Shown here in pieces: positions 53,109 to 61,604 of a DNA stretch of 64,000 nt (the stretch's first letter is position 1; each line of letters begins with the position of its first letter). Below the pieces are notes generated by a model. The model searched no databases and was not told the DNA's origin. It saw nothing but the letters and a program-made list of their open reading frames with translations. Position numbers and translations under genes: made by a program. Source of the stretch: Rhodomicrobium lacus. Lineage in GTDB: Bacteria; Pseudomonadota; Alphaproteobacteria; Rhizobiales; Rhodomicrobiaceae. Location: assembly GCF_003992725.1 (NCBI RefSeq), contig NZ_RZNF01000002.1, forward strand, positions 124,001 through 188,000. Reading direction: 5' to 3'.

Positions 53109-54778
53109 GGGATCATCCAGGGCGTCACGTAAGCTTGAACGGTGGTGATAACACCGATGAGCGCGGCGAGCGCAAGGCTATGCTTCACCGTGAAGCGGAA
53201 CAGGTCCGATTCCTTGCCGACGAGCCCAACCGCCGCGCAGGCGATGGCGATGGACTGCGGCGAGATCATCTTGCCCGTCACGCCGCCTGTGGTGTTCACC
53301 GCGACGAGAAGCACGTCGCTCACCCCGATCTGATGGGCGGTCGTTGCCTGAAGCGCGCCGAACAGGGCGTTCGAGGATGTATCCGAGCCCGTCACGAACA
53401 CACCGAGCCATCCGAGGAACGGCGAGAAGAACGTGAAGGCCGGGCCGGTATGCGCGAGCGCGAGCGCCAGCGACGACGACAGCCCCGAGAAGTTGGCGAC
53501 GAAGGCGAAGGCGAGGACCGTGCCGATGGAATAGATCGGGATGGCGAGGCTTTTCAGCGTGCCCCCGAACGTCGCGATGGCCTTGCCGGGGCGCATGCCG
53601 AGCAAGATGATCGAGGCGATGGCGGCAAGGAAGATGGCGGTGCCGGTCGCCGACAGCCAGTTGAACTTGAACACCGCGTCAAGAAGCTTCGGCTGCGCCG
53701 AAACGGGCGGAACCTTCTGCACCAGCATGTCGAGGAATGGCACGTGGAAGGAGAGGATCGTATTCACGAGCGGACCGTTCGCCGCGAACAGCGCCTTGAA
53801 GGCAGGGATGCTCCACAGCGTGACGAACGCGGTCAGGATCAGGAAGGGTGCCCAGGCTTTGACGACCTGGCCTGTCGTGTAGCGAGCGACCGGCTCCACG
53901 CTCAGCGGGACGGCGGTCGATCCATCGGCCGCGACTTCCCTGGCGTCGAAGCGGAAGATATTGCGCGGCTGCCAGACCTTCAAAAACAGCGATGTGCAAA
54001 CGAGGGACGCGAGCGCGGCCGTGATGTCGGGAAGTTCCGGGCCGATGAAATTCGCGGTGAAGAACTGCACGACGGCGAAGGAGATGCCGCACACGAGGAT
54101 CGCCGGCCACGTTTCACGCACGCCCTTGACGCCGTCCATGATGAGGATCAGCCAGAAGGGGATGATGATCGACAGGAGCGGAAGCTGACGACCCGCCATC
54201 TGGCCGATCAGGAACGGATCGATGTTTGAAACCTGTCCCGCCACGATGATCGGGATCCCCATCGCGCCGAACGCGACAGGCGCTGTGTTGGCGATGAGGC
54301 AGAGGCCCGCTGCATAGAGCGGCCGGAAGCCGAGACCGACGAGCAGCGCGGCCGTGATGGCGACGGGTGCGCCGAAGCCTGCCGCGCCCTCCAGGAACGC
54401 GCCGAAGGCAAAGCCGACGAGCAGAAGCTGGAGCCGCTGGTCTTCGGTGACGTGCAGGATCGAGCGGCGGATGATGTCGAACTGACCCGTTTCGACCGAA
54501 ACCCGGTAGAGAAAAACCGCGGCGATGATGATCCAGGCGATGGGCCAGAGGCCGTAGAGGAAGCCGTAGACGCCAGCCGCCGCGGCGGTTTCGACGGGCA
54601 TGCGATAAAAGCCGATGCCGATGCCGATGGCGAGCAGCAGGGTAATGGTTGCTGCGAGATAGCCTTTCAGACGCAATTTGGTGAGCGCGATGAAGAAGAA
54701 GATGATCGGGATCGCCGCGACGAGGCTCGAAAGCCATATATTCCCGAGCGGATCGTAGTTCTGCTGCCAGACTGCCAT
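53105..54778 (-). CDS. lldP: L-lactate permease (LctP/LldP family)
   Basis: Proton-coupled lactate (and glycolate) importer of 557 residues with about 13 helices. Family signatures include [20 protein letters not shown] at the N-terminus, [23 protein letters not shown], and the C-terminal [14 protein letters not shown] with [24 protein letters not shown] precedes the ATG. It is the first gene of the operon lldP-lldR-lldD; LldR palindromes lie 17 and 106 bp upstream of the start. Confidence 0.95.
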   Translation of the reverse strand: MAVWQQNYDPLGNIWLSSLVAAIPIIFFFIALTKLRLKGYLAATITLLLAIGIGIGFYRMPVETAAAAGVYGFLYGLWPIAWIIIAAVFLYRVSVETGQFDIIRRSILHVTEDQRLQLLLVGFAFGAFLEGAAGFGAPVAITAALLVGLGFRPLYAAGLCLIANTAPVAFGAMGIPIIVAGQVSNIDPFLIGQMAGRQLPLLSIIIPFWLILIMDGVKGVRETWPAILVCGISFAVVQFFTANFIGPELPDITAALASLVCTSLFLKVWQPRNIFRFDAREVAADGSTAVPLSVEPVARYTTGQVVKAWAPFLILTAFVTLWSIPAFKALFAANGPLVNTILSFHVPFLDMLVQKVPPVSAQPKLLDAVFKFNWLSATGTAIFLAAIASIILLGMRPGKAIATFGGTLKSLAIPIYSIGTVLAFAFVANFSGLSSSLALALAHTGPAFTFFSPFLGWLGVFVTGSDTSSNALFGALQATTAHQIGVSDVLLVAVNTTGGVTGKMISPQSIAIACAAVGLVGKESDLFRFTVKHSLALAALIGVITTVQAYVTPWMIP

Positions 54779-54794
54779 TCCATACCCCTCAAAT

Positions 54795-54807
54795 TTGGTC
54801 TGACCAA
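54795..54807. promoter_or_regulatory. LldR operator 1
   Basis: Perfect palindrome TTGGTC-T-GACCAA, matching the FadR-subfamily TGGT-N3-ACCA core and the LldR site of E. coli. It lies 17 bp before the lldP start. Confidence 0.75.
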
Positions 54808-54883
54808 CCGGAGCAGACGCTGGCTACCTATTCTTGAGAAAGACGGAATGTGTCAAACGAGACTATGGTAGAAGATCAAGGGA

Positions 54884-54896
54884 TTGGTCGGACCAA
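54884..54896. promoter_or_regulatory. LldR operator 2
   Basis: Perfect palindrome TTGGTC-G-GACCAA, identical in both arms to operator 1 and centred 89 bp from it. Two sites flanking the promoter would allow looping, as at E. coli lldPRD. Confidence 0.75.
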
Positions 54897-55397
54897 AGGG
54901 GCTTTGGAGCGATAAGCTCCAATCGGCCGAGTAGTACACGCCGGTTTATTGCGTGCGAAATTCAGGAAGCCTGGTCCGTCTCGCGCGCGTTCAATTCTAC
55001 GTGTGAGCGACTTCCTGCAATCTTGAAGGTTCGACTTTTGCGCATCGTTGGGGAAACAAGCGGGCATCATGCCCGCCGTATCGGCTCGACCAAAACTCCG
55101 GGCTTGTGCGCGACGGTCTCCGATAGGTTGCCGTGCGTGGCTGTCGACCCGGTTGCGAATGCCTCCGGGTCATCGCGTCGCGCGGTGCGTGAGCTTTGGT
55201 TCTCGGTCGGCTTCTCTGCGCAGGCCACAGGCGGAGCGGAAGCGATCGAAGTTCCGCTTCACTCCATCGGGATGCGCCCCGGCCTTATCAAAAGAGCTGA
55301 ACCGGCCGCCGCAACTCCGCGCTGCGGGAGCCATCCGCCCTTTGCCTCTTAAGTGATGATGTAAACGCCGCCTGACGTTCGCGCAGGGGGGCAAATG

Positions 55398-55448
55398 GCA
55401 CTCGCCCGACAGCTTCCGCCAAGCTGCCTTGTGATGATGGGCGAGTGC
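55398..55448. repeat. Inverted repeat with nested hairpin
   Basis: GCACTCGCCC (55398-55407) and GGGCGAGTGC (55439-55448) are perfect 10-base arms around a loop that itself contains AGCTT/AAGCT. It lies just past the 3' end of the AhpD-like gene. No T-run follows on either strand. Confidence 0.55.
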
Positions 55449-55482
55449 ACAATTACAGGTGCTATTTATAAGCGATTGCGCT

Positions 55483-55836
55483 TCAGGCGGCGCGCTTGCC
55501 GGAAAACTGGTCGAAAGCCGCGATGGCGTCGGCGGCATACATGAGCGAGGGTCCGCCGCCCATGTAGACGGCCATGCCGAGCACTTCCAGCACCTCTTCG
55601 CGCGTCGCGTCGAGCTTGGCGAGCGCTTCGGAGTGGAAGCCGATACAGCCGTCGCAACGCGCGGCGACGCCGAGCGAGAGAGCGATGAGTTCCTTGGTTT
55701 TCTTGTCGAGCGCGCCGTCCTTGGTGGCGGCCGCGGCGAGTGCACCAAAGCCCTGCATCGTTTCGGGTATGCCCTTGCGCAGTTCCTTCAGGTTTGCAGA
55801 GATGGTGCGCGTGATGTCGGCGTAATTCTTTTCCAT
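55483..55836 (-). CDS. Carboxymuconolactone decarboxylase/AhpD-like protein
   Basis: Small all-helical protein of 117 residues. The redox motif is ARCDGCIGFH (Cys61, Cys64, His68), the CxxCxxxH of AhpD-type peroxidase partners, rather than the residues of true carboxymuconolactone decarboxylase. GAGGAGG precedes the ATG. It is divergent from the BigR-type repressor gene with a BigR-like operator between them, so a role in sulfide or peroxide stress is likely; its exact thiol chemistry is unknown. Confidence 0.87.
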   Translation of the reverse strand: MEKNYADITRTISANLKELRKGIPETMQGFGALAAAATKDGALDKKTKELIALSLGVAARCDGCIGFHSEALAKLDATREEVLEVLGMAVYMGGGPSLMYAADAIAAFDQFSGKRAA

Positions 55837-55875
55837 GGAGCCTCCTCGGGGCTTGTGTGCGGAAACGTTCCTCGT

Positions 55876-55895
55876 ATATTAGATATCGCTAATAT
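55876..55895. promoter_or_regulatory. BigR/SqrR-like operator
   Basis: ATATTAG-ATATCG-CTAATAT is a perfect 7-base inverted repeat in the 68-bp gap between divergent AhpD-like and BigR-like genes. AT-rich sites of this kind are bound by BigR-type repressors, and the position would control both directions. Confidence 0.7.
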
Positions 55896-55904
55896 GGTGT
55901 CAAG

Positions 55905-56228
55905 ATGAAGCAAGAGAATGCCACGGTCGCGGGCGCGGCGGATGCAATGAAAGCCCATGCCGAAGCCGCGGCCGAGATGCTGAAGCAACTCGCGAATTCG
56001 CATCGGCTCCTCATTCTCTGCCAGCTCATCGGCGGGGAAAAGTCGGTCGGAGAGCTCTGTGAAACAGTCGATTTATCGCAGTCCGCTGTTTCTCAGCACC
56101 TTGCGAAACTGCGCGAGTCCGGCATCGTCGGGGCTGAGAAGCGGGGGCAGATGGTTTATTACCGGCTGTGCAGCATGGAGGTTCACGCCCTGCTTTCGAC
56201 GCTTTATCTGATCTATTGTCGCCCCTGA
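55905..56228 (+). CDS. bigR: ArsR-family persulfide-sensing repressor, BigR/SqrR type
   Basis: Winged-helix regulator of 107 residues. The HTH is KSVGELCETVDLSQSAVSQH with LAKLRESGIV, and the wing AEKRGQMVYYRL. It lacks the metal-binding ELCVCD of ArsR/SmtB. Instead Cys39 (LLILCQL) and Cys105 (LYLIYCRP) are 66 residues apart, the same distance as the redox pair of BigR (42/108) and SqrR (41/107), which form a disulfide or tetrasulfide on persulfide exposure. The tail HALLSTLYLIYC is the family end. It precedes the rhodanese gene by 31 bp. Confidence 0.9.
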   Translation: MKQENATVAGAADAMKAHAEAAAEMLKQLANSHRLLILCQLIGGEKSVGELCETVDLSQSAVSQHLAKLRESGIVGAEKRGQMVYYRLCSMEVHALLSTLYLIYCRP

Positions 56229-56259
56229 AAACATTAGAGAGAACTAAAGGAAAACCTCG

Positions 56260-56622
56260 ATGCCGATTCAACTCGTCGACCCCGCTTCGGTAAAAGCCTG
56301 GCTCGAACGCGGCGATGTCATCCTCGTCGACGTGCGCGAACCTCAGGAATACGCGGCAGAACATGTCGCGGGCGCGACGCTCGTGCCGCTGGGGACGGTC
56401 TGTTGCGCGAAGCTGCCCGATTACACGGGAAAGAAGCTCGTCATCATGTGCAAGCTCGGCGGGCGCGGCGGGAAAGCGTGCGAGAAGCTGGCCGGCGAGC
56501 TTTCGCCCGAAGCGGTCGTCTACAATCTCGACGGCGGCATAGAGGCATGGAAACAGGCGGGATTGCCGGTGGGGCGCGCCCCGCGCCGGGGCTTCATGAG
56601 CTGGCTCACGGGGCGCGGCTGA
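56260..56622 (+). CDS. Rhodanese-like sulfurtransferase
   Basis: Single-domain rhodanese of 120 residues. The active-site loop is IMCKLGGRGGKAC with Cys64 as the expected persulfide carrier, preceded by the CH2A-like VDVREPQEYAAEHVAGA. A vicinal Cys pair (TVCCAKL) is an unusual addition. The end YNLDGGIEAWKQAGLPV is typical. AAAGGA precedes the ATG. Cotranscription with the BigR-type repressor suggests it moves sulfane sulfur when sulfide or persulfides accumulate. Confidence 0.92.
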   Translation: MPIQLVDPASVKAWLERGDVILVDVREPQEYAAEHVAGATLVPLGTVCCAKLPDYTGKKLVIMCKLGGRGGKACEKLAGELSPEAVVYNLDGGIEAWKQAGLPVGRAPRRGFMSWLTGRG

Positions 56623-56749
56623 ACAGCGGCGCAAGGCTCGGCGCTTTGGCTGAAAAACAGCGCCGCAATGCAAATTTTGGCTCGCTTTCCGCGCGGGTTT
56701 GAGTATAAGTCACGGACCCGGCGGCGAGGTGACTCGCCGCATCGCCAGA

Positions 56750-56824
56750 GCGGGCGTAGCTCAGGGGTAGAGCATAACCTTGCCAAGGTTAGGGTCGGGC
56801 GTTCGAATCGCCTCGCCCGCTCCA
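56750..56824 (+). tRNA. tRNA-Gly(GCC)
   Basis: Cloverleaf with acceptor GCGGGCG paired to CGCCCGC, D-arm GCTC-AGGGGTA-GAGC, anticodon stem AACCT/AGGTT around loop TGCCA with anticodon GCC, T-arm GGGCG-TTCGAAT-CGCCT and an encoded CCA end. It stands alone, 127 bp after the rhodanese gene. Confidence 0.95.
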
Positions 56825-56948
56825 GTTTCTCCCAAACTCCCCAACCCAACCGCCGCCGCACTCCCCGCAAAAAATGGGCAATGCGGTCCTGCCGCGTCGG
56901 CGTGCGCCCGCACGCGGTGCTGTCTTCTTCGCGTTCGGAAGAAAATGC

Positions 56949-57722
56949 TCAGGCGCTTGCGCCGGTTTTCAGCAAATCGTAAGCCGCATTGACCCTTTTG
57001 AGCTTTTCCTCGCGGCTCCGACGCGTACGAGGCGTTACCGAAACGGCGAGGTCCGGGTGCAGTTTCAGCGCCAGCTTGCGCCGTGCAGCATCGAGTTGTT
57101 CACGAGAAAAAGGGTAGGCGAGACCGAGAACGCCAAGCGCATCCGTGAAGGAATCCGTGCGGCCGGTAGTGCCCCGTGCCTTTTCTCGCGCAGCACGTTC
57201 CGCCTCCTCGCGCTCGCGCCGCGCGCGCTCCTCTGCCGCTCGGCGCTCCCGCTCTTTTTGGGCGAGGAACGCTCGAAAGCTGTCGGCAAAATGGACGTCG
57301 GGTGCCCTTTTCAGGCCGTCAAACGTCCATAGAAAAAAATAGCCGCAAAGAGCATCGAGCGCGAAAATGATCGCGACAAACTGCGGATGGGATCGGGCGT
57401 AGGCAATCGGGTCTCCCATATGGTCCGCATTCAGGACAGAAGCGATCGCTCCGGCTGCGCCCATGTACAGGATATAGATTGCCGACTTCGCCAAAGACGT
57501 GCTTTTCCGGTTTCTTTCGTTGTATCGGTTTTCGAGTGACTCGAGTTCGGCGAGATAAGACTCCGGCGATTTCGGGGGTTCTCGAAGTGAATAAGAGCGA
57601 TAAGCTTCTTCGAGAAGACGATTGCAGCGCAGGCGAAGAAGGATGAGCGGCAGGGTAACGAAAAGCCCACGTGCCACCGGCGCCAACATAAGTGCCAGAT
57701 CAAAAGGAATATTTTGAGCCAT
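56949..57722 (-). CDS. Membrane protein with C-terminal J-domain
   Basis: Protein of 257 residues. Two or three hydrophobic segments (LMLAPVARGLFVTLPLILLR, IYILYMGAAGAIASVL, and FVAIIFALDALCGYFFLW) are followed by a charged coiled-coil (EERARREREEAERAARE) and a J-like domain with the essential HPD motif (LALKLHPDLA). J-domains recruit and stimulate Hsp70/DnaK. The topology (membrane N-part, C-terminal J-domain in the cytoplasm) suggests local DnaK recruitment at the membrane. No partner gene is adjacent. Confidence 0.75.
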   Translation of the reverse strand: MAQNIPFDLALMLAPVARGLFVTLPLILLRLRCNRLLEEAYRSYSLREPPKSPESYLAELESLENRYNERNRKSTSLAKSAIYILYMGAAGAIASVLNADHMGDPIAYARSHPQFVAIIFALDALCGYFFLWTFDGLKRAPDVHFADSFRAFLAQKERERRAAEERARREREEAERAAREKARGTTGRTDSFTDALGVLGLAYPFSREQLDAARRKLALKLHPDLAVSVTPRTRRSREEKLKRVNAAYDLLKTGASA

Positions 57723-57823
57723 CAGCTTCGCGACGGAAATGGAGAAATAAAAAAATATAATCGTAATGATAATTATTATGGAGATTCGAGCGTCGCTGCA
57801 ATCGGCTACCAGCGCTCTTCACC

Positions 57824-57850
57824 AAAAAAAGAGCCGCGTTTCCGCGGCTC
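57824..57850 (-). terminator. Rho-independent terminator after ettA
   Basis: On the minus strand GAGCCGCG and CGCGGCTC form an 8-bp stem with a 4-base loop, followed by seven T. It lies 25 bp past the ettA stop. Confidence 0.88.
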
Positions 57851-57874
57851 CCGAAATTGCAGACAGGTTTGTCG

Positions 57875-59533
57875 TTACCCTCGGGCGAAGCGCGCGAATT
57901 TGGCCTTCGGCGTGTCGGCGGCCGCGGCACCCAGGCGGCGCAGCTTGTCTTCCTCATAAGCCTGGAAGTTGCCCTCGAACCACTCGACATGGCCATCGCC
58001 CTCAAAGGCGAGGATGTGCGTCGCAAGGCGGTCGAGGAAGAAGCGATCATGGCTGATGACCACGGCGCAGCCGGGGAAATCTTCCAATGCGGCTTCGAGG
58101 CTCGACAGGGTTTCCACGTCGAGGTCGTTCGTCGGTTCGTCGAGGAGGATGAGATTGCCGCCCTCTTTCAGCATCTTCGCCAGATGTACGCGGTTGCGCT
58201 CACCGCCCGAAAGCAGCCCCACCTTCTTCTGCTGATCCGGCCCCTTGAAGTTGAACCAGCCGCAATAGGCGCGTGAGTTCACTTCCTTCGTGCCGAGCTT
58301 GATCTGGTCGAGCCCGCCGGAAATTTCTTCCCAAACGCTCTTCTTCGGGTCGAGCGCGTCGCGGCTCTGGTCGACATAGCCGAGCTTCACCGTCTCGCCG
58401 ACGCGGAACGAGCCCGCGTCCGGCTTCTCGTTGCCGATGATCATCTTGAACAGCGTCGTCTTGCCCGCGCCGTTCGGGCCGATCACGCCGACGATGCCGC
58501 CGGGCGGCAGCTTGAAGTCGAGGCCGTCGATCAGCGTGCGGCCGTTGAAGCCCTTCTTCAGCCCCTCCGCTTCGAGCACGACGCCGCCGAGGCGCGGGCC
58601 GGTCGGGATCTGGATCTGCGCCGTGCCGACCTTGTCGCGTCCGGCTTCCTCAGCCAGCTTCTCGTAAGCGGTGATACGTGCCTTGCTCTTGGCTTGGCGC
58701 GCCTTCGGGCTCGCCCTGATCCACTCCAGTTCGCGCGCCATGGTGCGCTGCTTGGCTTCATCCTCGCGGGCTTCCTGCGCGGCGCGCTTGGCCTTCTGTT
58801 CGAGCCAGCTCGAATAATTGCCCTTGTACGGCACGCCCTGGCCGCGATCGAGTTCGAGCGTCCATGTCGTGATCGAGTCGAGGAAGTAGCGGTCGTGGGT
58901 GACGAGGATCACGCAGCCCGGATAGTCTTCGAGGAAGTGCTGCAGCCAGTCCACCGTCTCGGCGTCGAGATGGTTGGTCGGTTCGTCGAGCAGCAGGATG
59001 TCGGGCTTCGACAGCAGAAGCTTCGTCAGCGCGACGCGGCGCTTTTCGCCGCCCGACAGATTTTCCACGCTCGCATGCGGCGGCGGGCAGTTCAGCGCGG
59101 CGAGCGCCTGTTCGACCTGCGCGTCGAGATCCCAGAGATTGTGCCCGTCGATGATGTCCTGAAGCTTGGCCATCTCGTCGGCTGTCTCGTCGGAATAGTT
59201 CATCGCAAGCTCGTTGTAGCGGTCGAGCATCGCCTTCTTGTCGGCCACGCCGTCCATCGCGTTGCCGAGCACGTCCTTCGACGCGTCGAGCTGCGGCTCC
59301 TGCGGCAGATAGCCGACGCGCACGCCTTCCGCCGCCCACGCCTCGCCCTGATGTTCCTTTTCGACGCCCGCCATGATCTTGAGCAGCGTCGACTTACCGG
59401 AGCCGTTCACGCCCACCACGCCGATCTTCGCATCGGGGAGGAAGGACAGCGAGATGTTGTTCAGCACCTGCTTTCCGCCGGGATAGGTCTTGGAAAGCTT
59501 CTGCATCACGTAAACGTATTGCGGCGCGGCCAT
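57875..59533 (-). CDS. ettA: Energy-dependent translational throttle protein EttA (ABC-F)
   Basis: Ribosome-bound ABC-F ATPase of 552 residues that gates the first elongation step by the ADP/ATP ratio. It has two nucleotide-binding domains without membrane helices. NBD1 has GVNGSGKSTLLK, the EttA segment VRVGYLPQEPQLD, LSGGEKRR and LLDEPTNHLDAE; NBD2 has GPNGAGKTTLFK, LSGGERNR and LLDEPTNDLDVE. The arm and linker (RTMARELEWIRASPKARQAK) are EttA-like. A terminator follows. Confidence 0.94.
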   Translation of the reverse strand: MAAPQYVYVMQKLSKTYPGGKQVLNNISLSFLPDAKIGVVGVNGSGKSTLLKIMAGVEKEHQGEAWAAEGVRVGYLPQEPQLDASKDVLGNAMDGVADKKAMLDRYNELAMNYSDETADEMAKLQDIIDGHNLWDLDAQVEQALAALNCPPPHASVENLSGGEKRRVALTKLLLSKPDILLLDEPTNHLDAETVDWLQHFLEDYPGCVILVTHDRYFLDSITTWTLELDRGQGVPYKGNYSSWLEQKAKRAAQEAREDEAKQRTMARELEWIRASPKARQAKSKARITAYEKLAEEAGRDKVGTAQIQIPTGPRLGGVVLEAEGLKKGFNGRTLIDGLDFKLPPGGIVGVIGPNGAGKTTLFKMIIGNEKPDAGSFRVGETVKLGYVDQSRDALDPKKSVWEEISGGLDQIKLGTKEVNSRAYCGWFNFKGPDQQKKVGLLSGGERNRVHLAKMLKEGGNLILLDEPTNDLDVETLSSLEAALEDFPGCAVVISHDRFFLDRLATHILAFEGDGHVEWFEGNFQAYEEDKLRRLGAAAADTPKAKFARFARG

Positions 59534-59677
59534 GGGCTTCTCTTCTTGTGTGCGTCGATGAATGGGGAATCTTCCCCCTATGTAGCGTGGTTGCGCGCGG
59601 TTGTCAGCCTCGGGGTTGGGAAGCGCACCATCGGATCATGCGGGAGGATGATCGCACAGAATTGAAGCAAACCGGAA

Positions 59678-60382
59678 TCAGATGGCGAAGCGCATGGGCA
59701 GAGCATGAAGAAGCGCCGAGCAACGGTTCTCAACGACGACGGTCGTTTCGCCGCCGTTGGTATCCATACGCGACAGTGCCATACCTTTGTCTGGAAGATC
59801 GCAAAACGGCGCAGGCGCCGCATAAAGCGCGTCCATAACTCCCGCCTCTAGCCGCTTGCGCAGGCGGTCTCCGGGACCAAACTCGGCGATGAAAATACGC
59901 ATTTCACGGCATTGAGCGATCGACGCCATCGAAACCATTCGGCAGCGCTCTGCAAAAGCGACTGCTTTTTTTGTTTGATAGCAGGTGATTTCGTTTCCCC
60001 AGTCGAATGAATATCCAATTGCACGTTGACGTTCGGCCAGTGCGGCTGCTTTGGCGTTTGTTTTCCACCAGTCTGAATATCCATTCCAGACGAGGTAGCG
60101 GACGCCCGCCTTTATTTTCTCGACGTCAAAGATGTCTATTTGATCGCCGAGCCGCCGCTTTCTTTCGTGTTGGGCAAAACGATTTCTAATATTCGTTGCG
60201 TGACCGGCGCAGTAAATAATATAACCGCCAAAATTATATTCAAATGCCTGAATATAAACACCGCATATTTTTGGCAGGGACGGAAAGTTGTTATCGGTCT
60301 CAAATCCGGGCCAACTATAGGGGCCTTGCCAGTCGGCGATCAAAATTTCGCTTTCTACGGCGTTGAGCATCACTTCAACCAT
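59678..60382 (-). CDS. GIY-YIG-like domain protein, unknown function
   Basis: Protein of 234 residues. The first half resembles a GIY-YIG nuclease domain: ICGVYIQAFEYNFGGYIIYC with AGHATNIRNRFAQHERKR places GVY, YIIYCAG and the conserved Arg and His at family spacing, and KAAALAERQRAIGY could carry the late Glu. The canonical YIG is altered to YCAG. The C-terminal 100 residues are unrecognised. By eye the gene is markedly AT-richer than its neighbours, suggesting a recent arrival. It is an orphan between ettA and the small-ORF cluster. Confidence 0.6.
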   Translation of the reverse strand: MVEVMLNAVESEILIADWQGPYSWPGFETDNNFPSLPKICGVYIQAFEYNFGGYIIYCAGHATNIRNRFAQHERKRRLGDQIDIFDVEKIKAGVRYLVWNGYSDWWKTNAKAAALAERQRAIGYSFDWGNEITCYQTKKAVAFAERCRMVSMASIAQCREMRIFIAEFGPGDRLRKRLEAGVMDALYAAPAPFCDLPDKGMALSRMDTNGGETTVVVENRCSALLHALPMRFAI

Positions 60383-60503
60383 AGCCTAGATTAATCAATA
60401 TTCTTGATAAAAAGCAGTAACAGACAAATGCTTCATTGTCTCGGAAGACAAGCGCGGAACACCCCGCGTCGCCATTCCTTCCCCTGTAAAAGGAGTGGCA
60501 ATC

Positions 60504-60776
60504 ATGACAGACCCGACAGCACCGGGCGGACCCGCAGGCGCGGGGCTCCCCGGCGGCCTCCCGCCAGACCATCAGCCGGGCATCCCGACCGGCCCGGGCC
60601 CGGACGCTATCCCCGGCGCGCCGCCGGACGGCGGCTTCGGCAAGCCGGGCAGGGGCGGCGTTTGGCCCGAGCCGCAGCCGGAAGGCCAGCCGCGCCCGCC
60701 ATCCGAAGGCCCGGACAGCGACGTCGCGCCGGACGGCGACCGCATCCTCGAAGACATCAAGGAAGGCACGCGCTGA
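60504..60776 (+). CDS. Pro/Gly-rich small hypothetical protein
   Basis: Protein of about 90 residues, almost wholly low-complexity Pro/Gly/Asp (PGGPAGAGLPGGLPPDHQPG), ending in a charged helix (DRILEDIKEGTR). The ATG at 60504 has AAAGGAG 8 bp upstream; a GTG three codons earlier overlaps that ribosome site. I recognise no family. It leads a run of three small same-strand genes. Confidence 0.5.
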   Translation: MTDPTAPGGPAGAGLPGGLPPDHQPGIPTGPGPDAIPGAPPDGGFGKPGRGGVWPEPQPEGQPRPPSEGPDSDVAPDGDRILEDIKEGTR

Positions 60777-60865
60777 ACGCCGCCGCACCCGCCGCGCAAC
60801 GCAGGGCTTCGAGGCGGCGGGAACACCGTCAGCCGGGCTTCGTTAAATCCCATTGGGAGCGCAGA

Positions 60866-60979
60866 ATGCCGAAGAACAGGAACCGAGGCGCGCAGGGCGT
60901 CCGTGCCGATCCCAACAAGGCGTCCAAGCAAGACTTCGAGGTTCATCGCTGGGCCGCCCAGTCGGAAGGAAGACAATGA
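60866..60979 (+). CDS. Small basic hypothetical protein (37 residues)
   Basis: Short ORF MPKNRNRGAQGVRADPNK ending QSEGRQ, with GGGAGCG about 4 bp before the ATG. Its stop overlaps the next gene's ATG (ATGA), which favours real translation. No family recognised. Confidence 0.4.
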   Translation: MPKNRNRGAQGVRADPNKASKQDFEVHRWAAQSEGRQ

Positions 60980-61191
60980 ACAAGACGAAGACAGGTATCG
61001 GCTCCTATTCGCCGGAGGATGACGACGCGATTTCGCCCGACGACGCCGACGCGAAGGTGGGCCAGAAGGCGTGGGACAGGCGCGACCGCGAAAAGCCCGA
61101 CGAGGAGAAGATCCGGCGCGATCTTGAGAAGTATAACGAGGAGATGGCGGAGGACTCGGCCGGCACCGGCACCCCGGAAGACAATCCATAG
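60976..61191 (+). CDS. Small acidic hypothetical protein (71 residues)
   Basis: Hydrophilic protein beginning MNKTKTGIGSYSPEDDD and ending TGTPEDNP, highly charged and probably disordered. GGAAGGAAG precedes the ATG, which overlaps the stop of the 37-residue ORF. No family recognised; the abundance of Asp/Glu/Lys resembles small stress-related proteins of Hyphomicrobiales, which is inference. Confidence 0.5.
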   Translation: MNKTKTGIGSYSPEDDDAISPDDADAKVGQKAWDRRDREKPDEEKIRRDLEKYNEEMAEDSAGTGTPEDNP

Positions 61192-61320
61192 GCGGCTTTT
61201 CGCTTCCCCCGCGCAAAACGGTGCCTCCTTTTTTGGAATTGCCGCCTCGCCGGGGCCGCATGCGTGGGTCAACGCAGCGAAGCGGAGCCCGCGAAATAAA
61301 GAAGCAGGGCTTGCGAAATA

Positions 61321-61348
61321 AAAAAGGAGCCTCTTGCGGCTCCTTTTT
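61321..61348. terminator. Bidirectional rho-independent terminator
   Basis: AAAAAGGAGCC and GGCTCCTTTTT pair over 11 positions around a TCTTGC loop, giving a T-run on both strands. It serves the rightward small-ORF cluster and the leftward DUF1328 gene. Confidence 0.9.
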
Positions 61349-61364
61349 CTTCATCGTGCAACGG

Positions 61365-61538
61365 TCATATGTTGCCTCGCCCTTTCAGCAGATAGCCGAT
61401 CAGAGAAACGACAAGAAGCACGAGAAAGACGTAGAATATGATCTGCGCAATACCGGCGGATGCGGCGGCGATACCGCCAAAGCCGAAAATGCCGGCAACA
61501 ATCGCAATCACAAGGAAGGTCAAGGCCCAGCCTAGCAT
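61365..61538 (-). CDS. DUF1328 small membrane protein
   Basis: Membrane protein of 57 residues with two helices: [20 protein letters not shown], then [20 protein letters not shown], ending in [10 protein letters not shown]. The [12 protein letters not shown] centre is the DUF1328 signature. GGGAGA precedes the ATG and the terminator lies 17 bp after the stop. The family is widespread in proteobacteria, often stress-induced, with no defined function. Confidence 0.9.
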   Translation of the reverse strand: MLGWALTFLVIAIVAGIFGFGGIAAASAGIAQIIFYVFLVLLVVSLIGYLLKGRGNI

Positions 61539-61604
61539 GGTTTTCTCCCTGAAAATGCTTTCTCGTCAGGTCAAACACGAGTGGACGCTGCCCGTTCCGG
61601 GAGA

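Larger units (their letters stand above)
54779..55482. other. Long intergenic region upstream of the lactate operon
   Basis: About 700 bp without a supported gene. It holds two LldR palindromes (54795 and 54884), a TTGGAGC-GATAA-GCTCCAA hairpin (54904-54922), a GCGGGCAT-C-ATGCCCGC palindrome (55060-55076) and a long inverted repeat at 55398-55448. Reading frames through it look low in conservation-like character. Confidence 0.5.

Noticed and set aside
54834-55352. 172-codon rightward frame upstream of the AhpD-like gene
   Set aside because: No ribosome site, no domain, and its start overlaps the LldR operator region; treated as intergenic.
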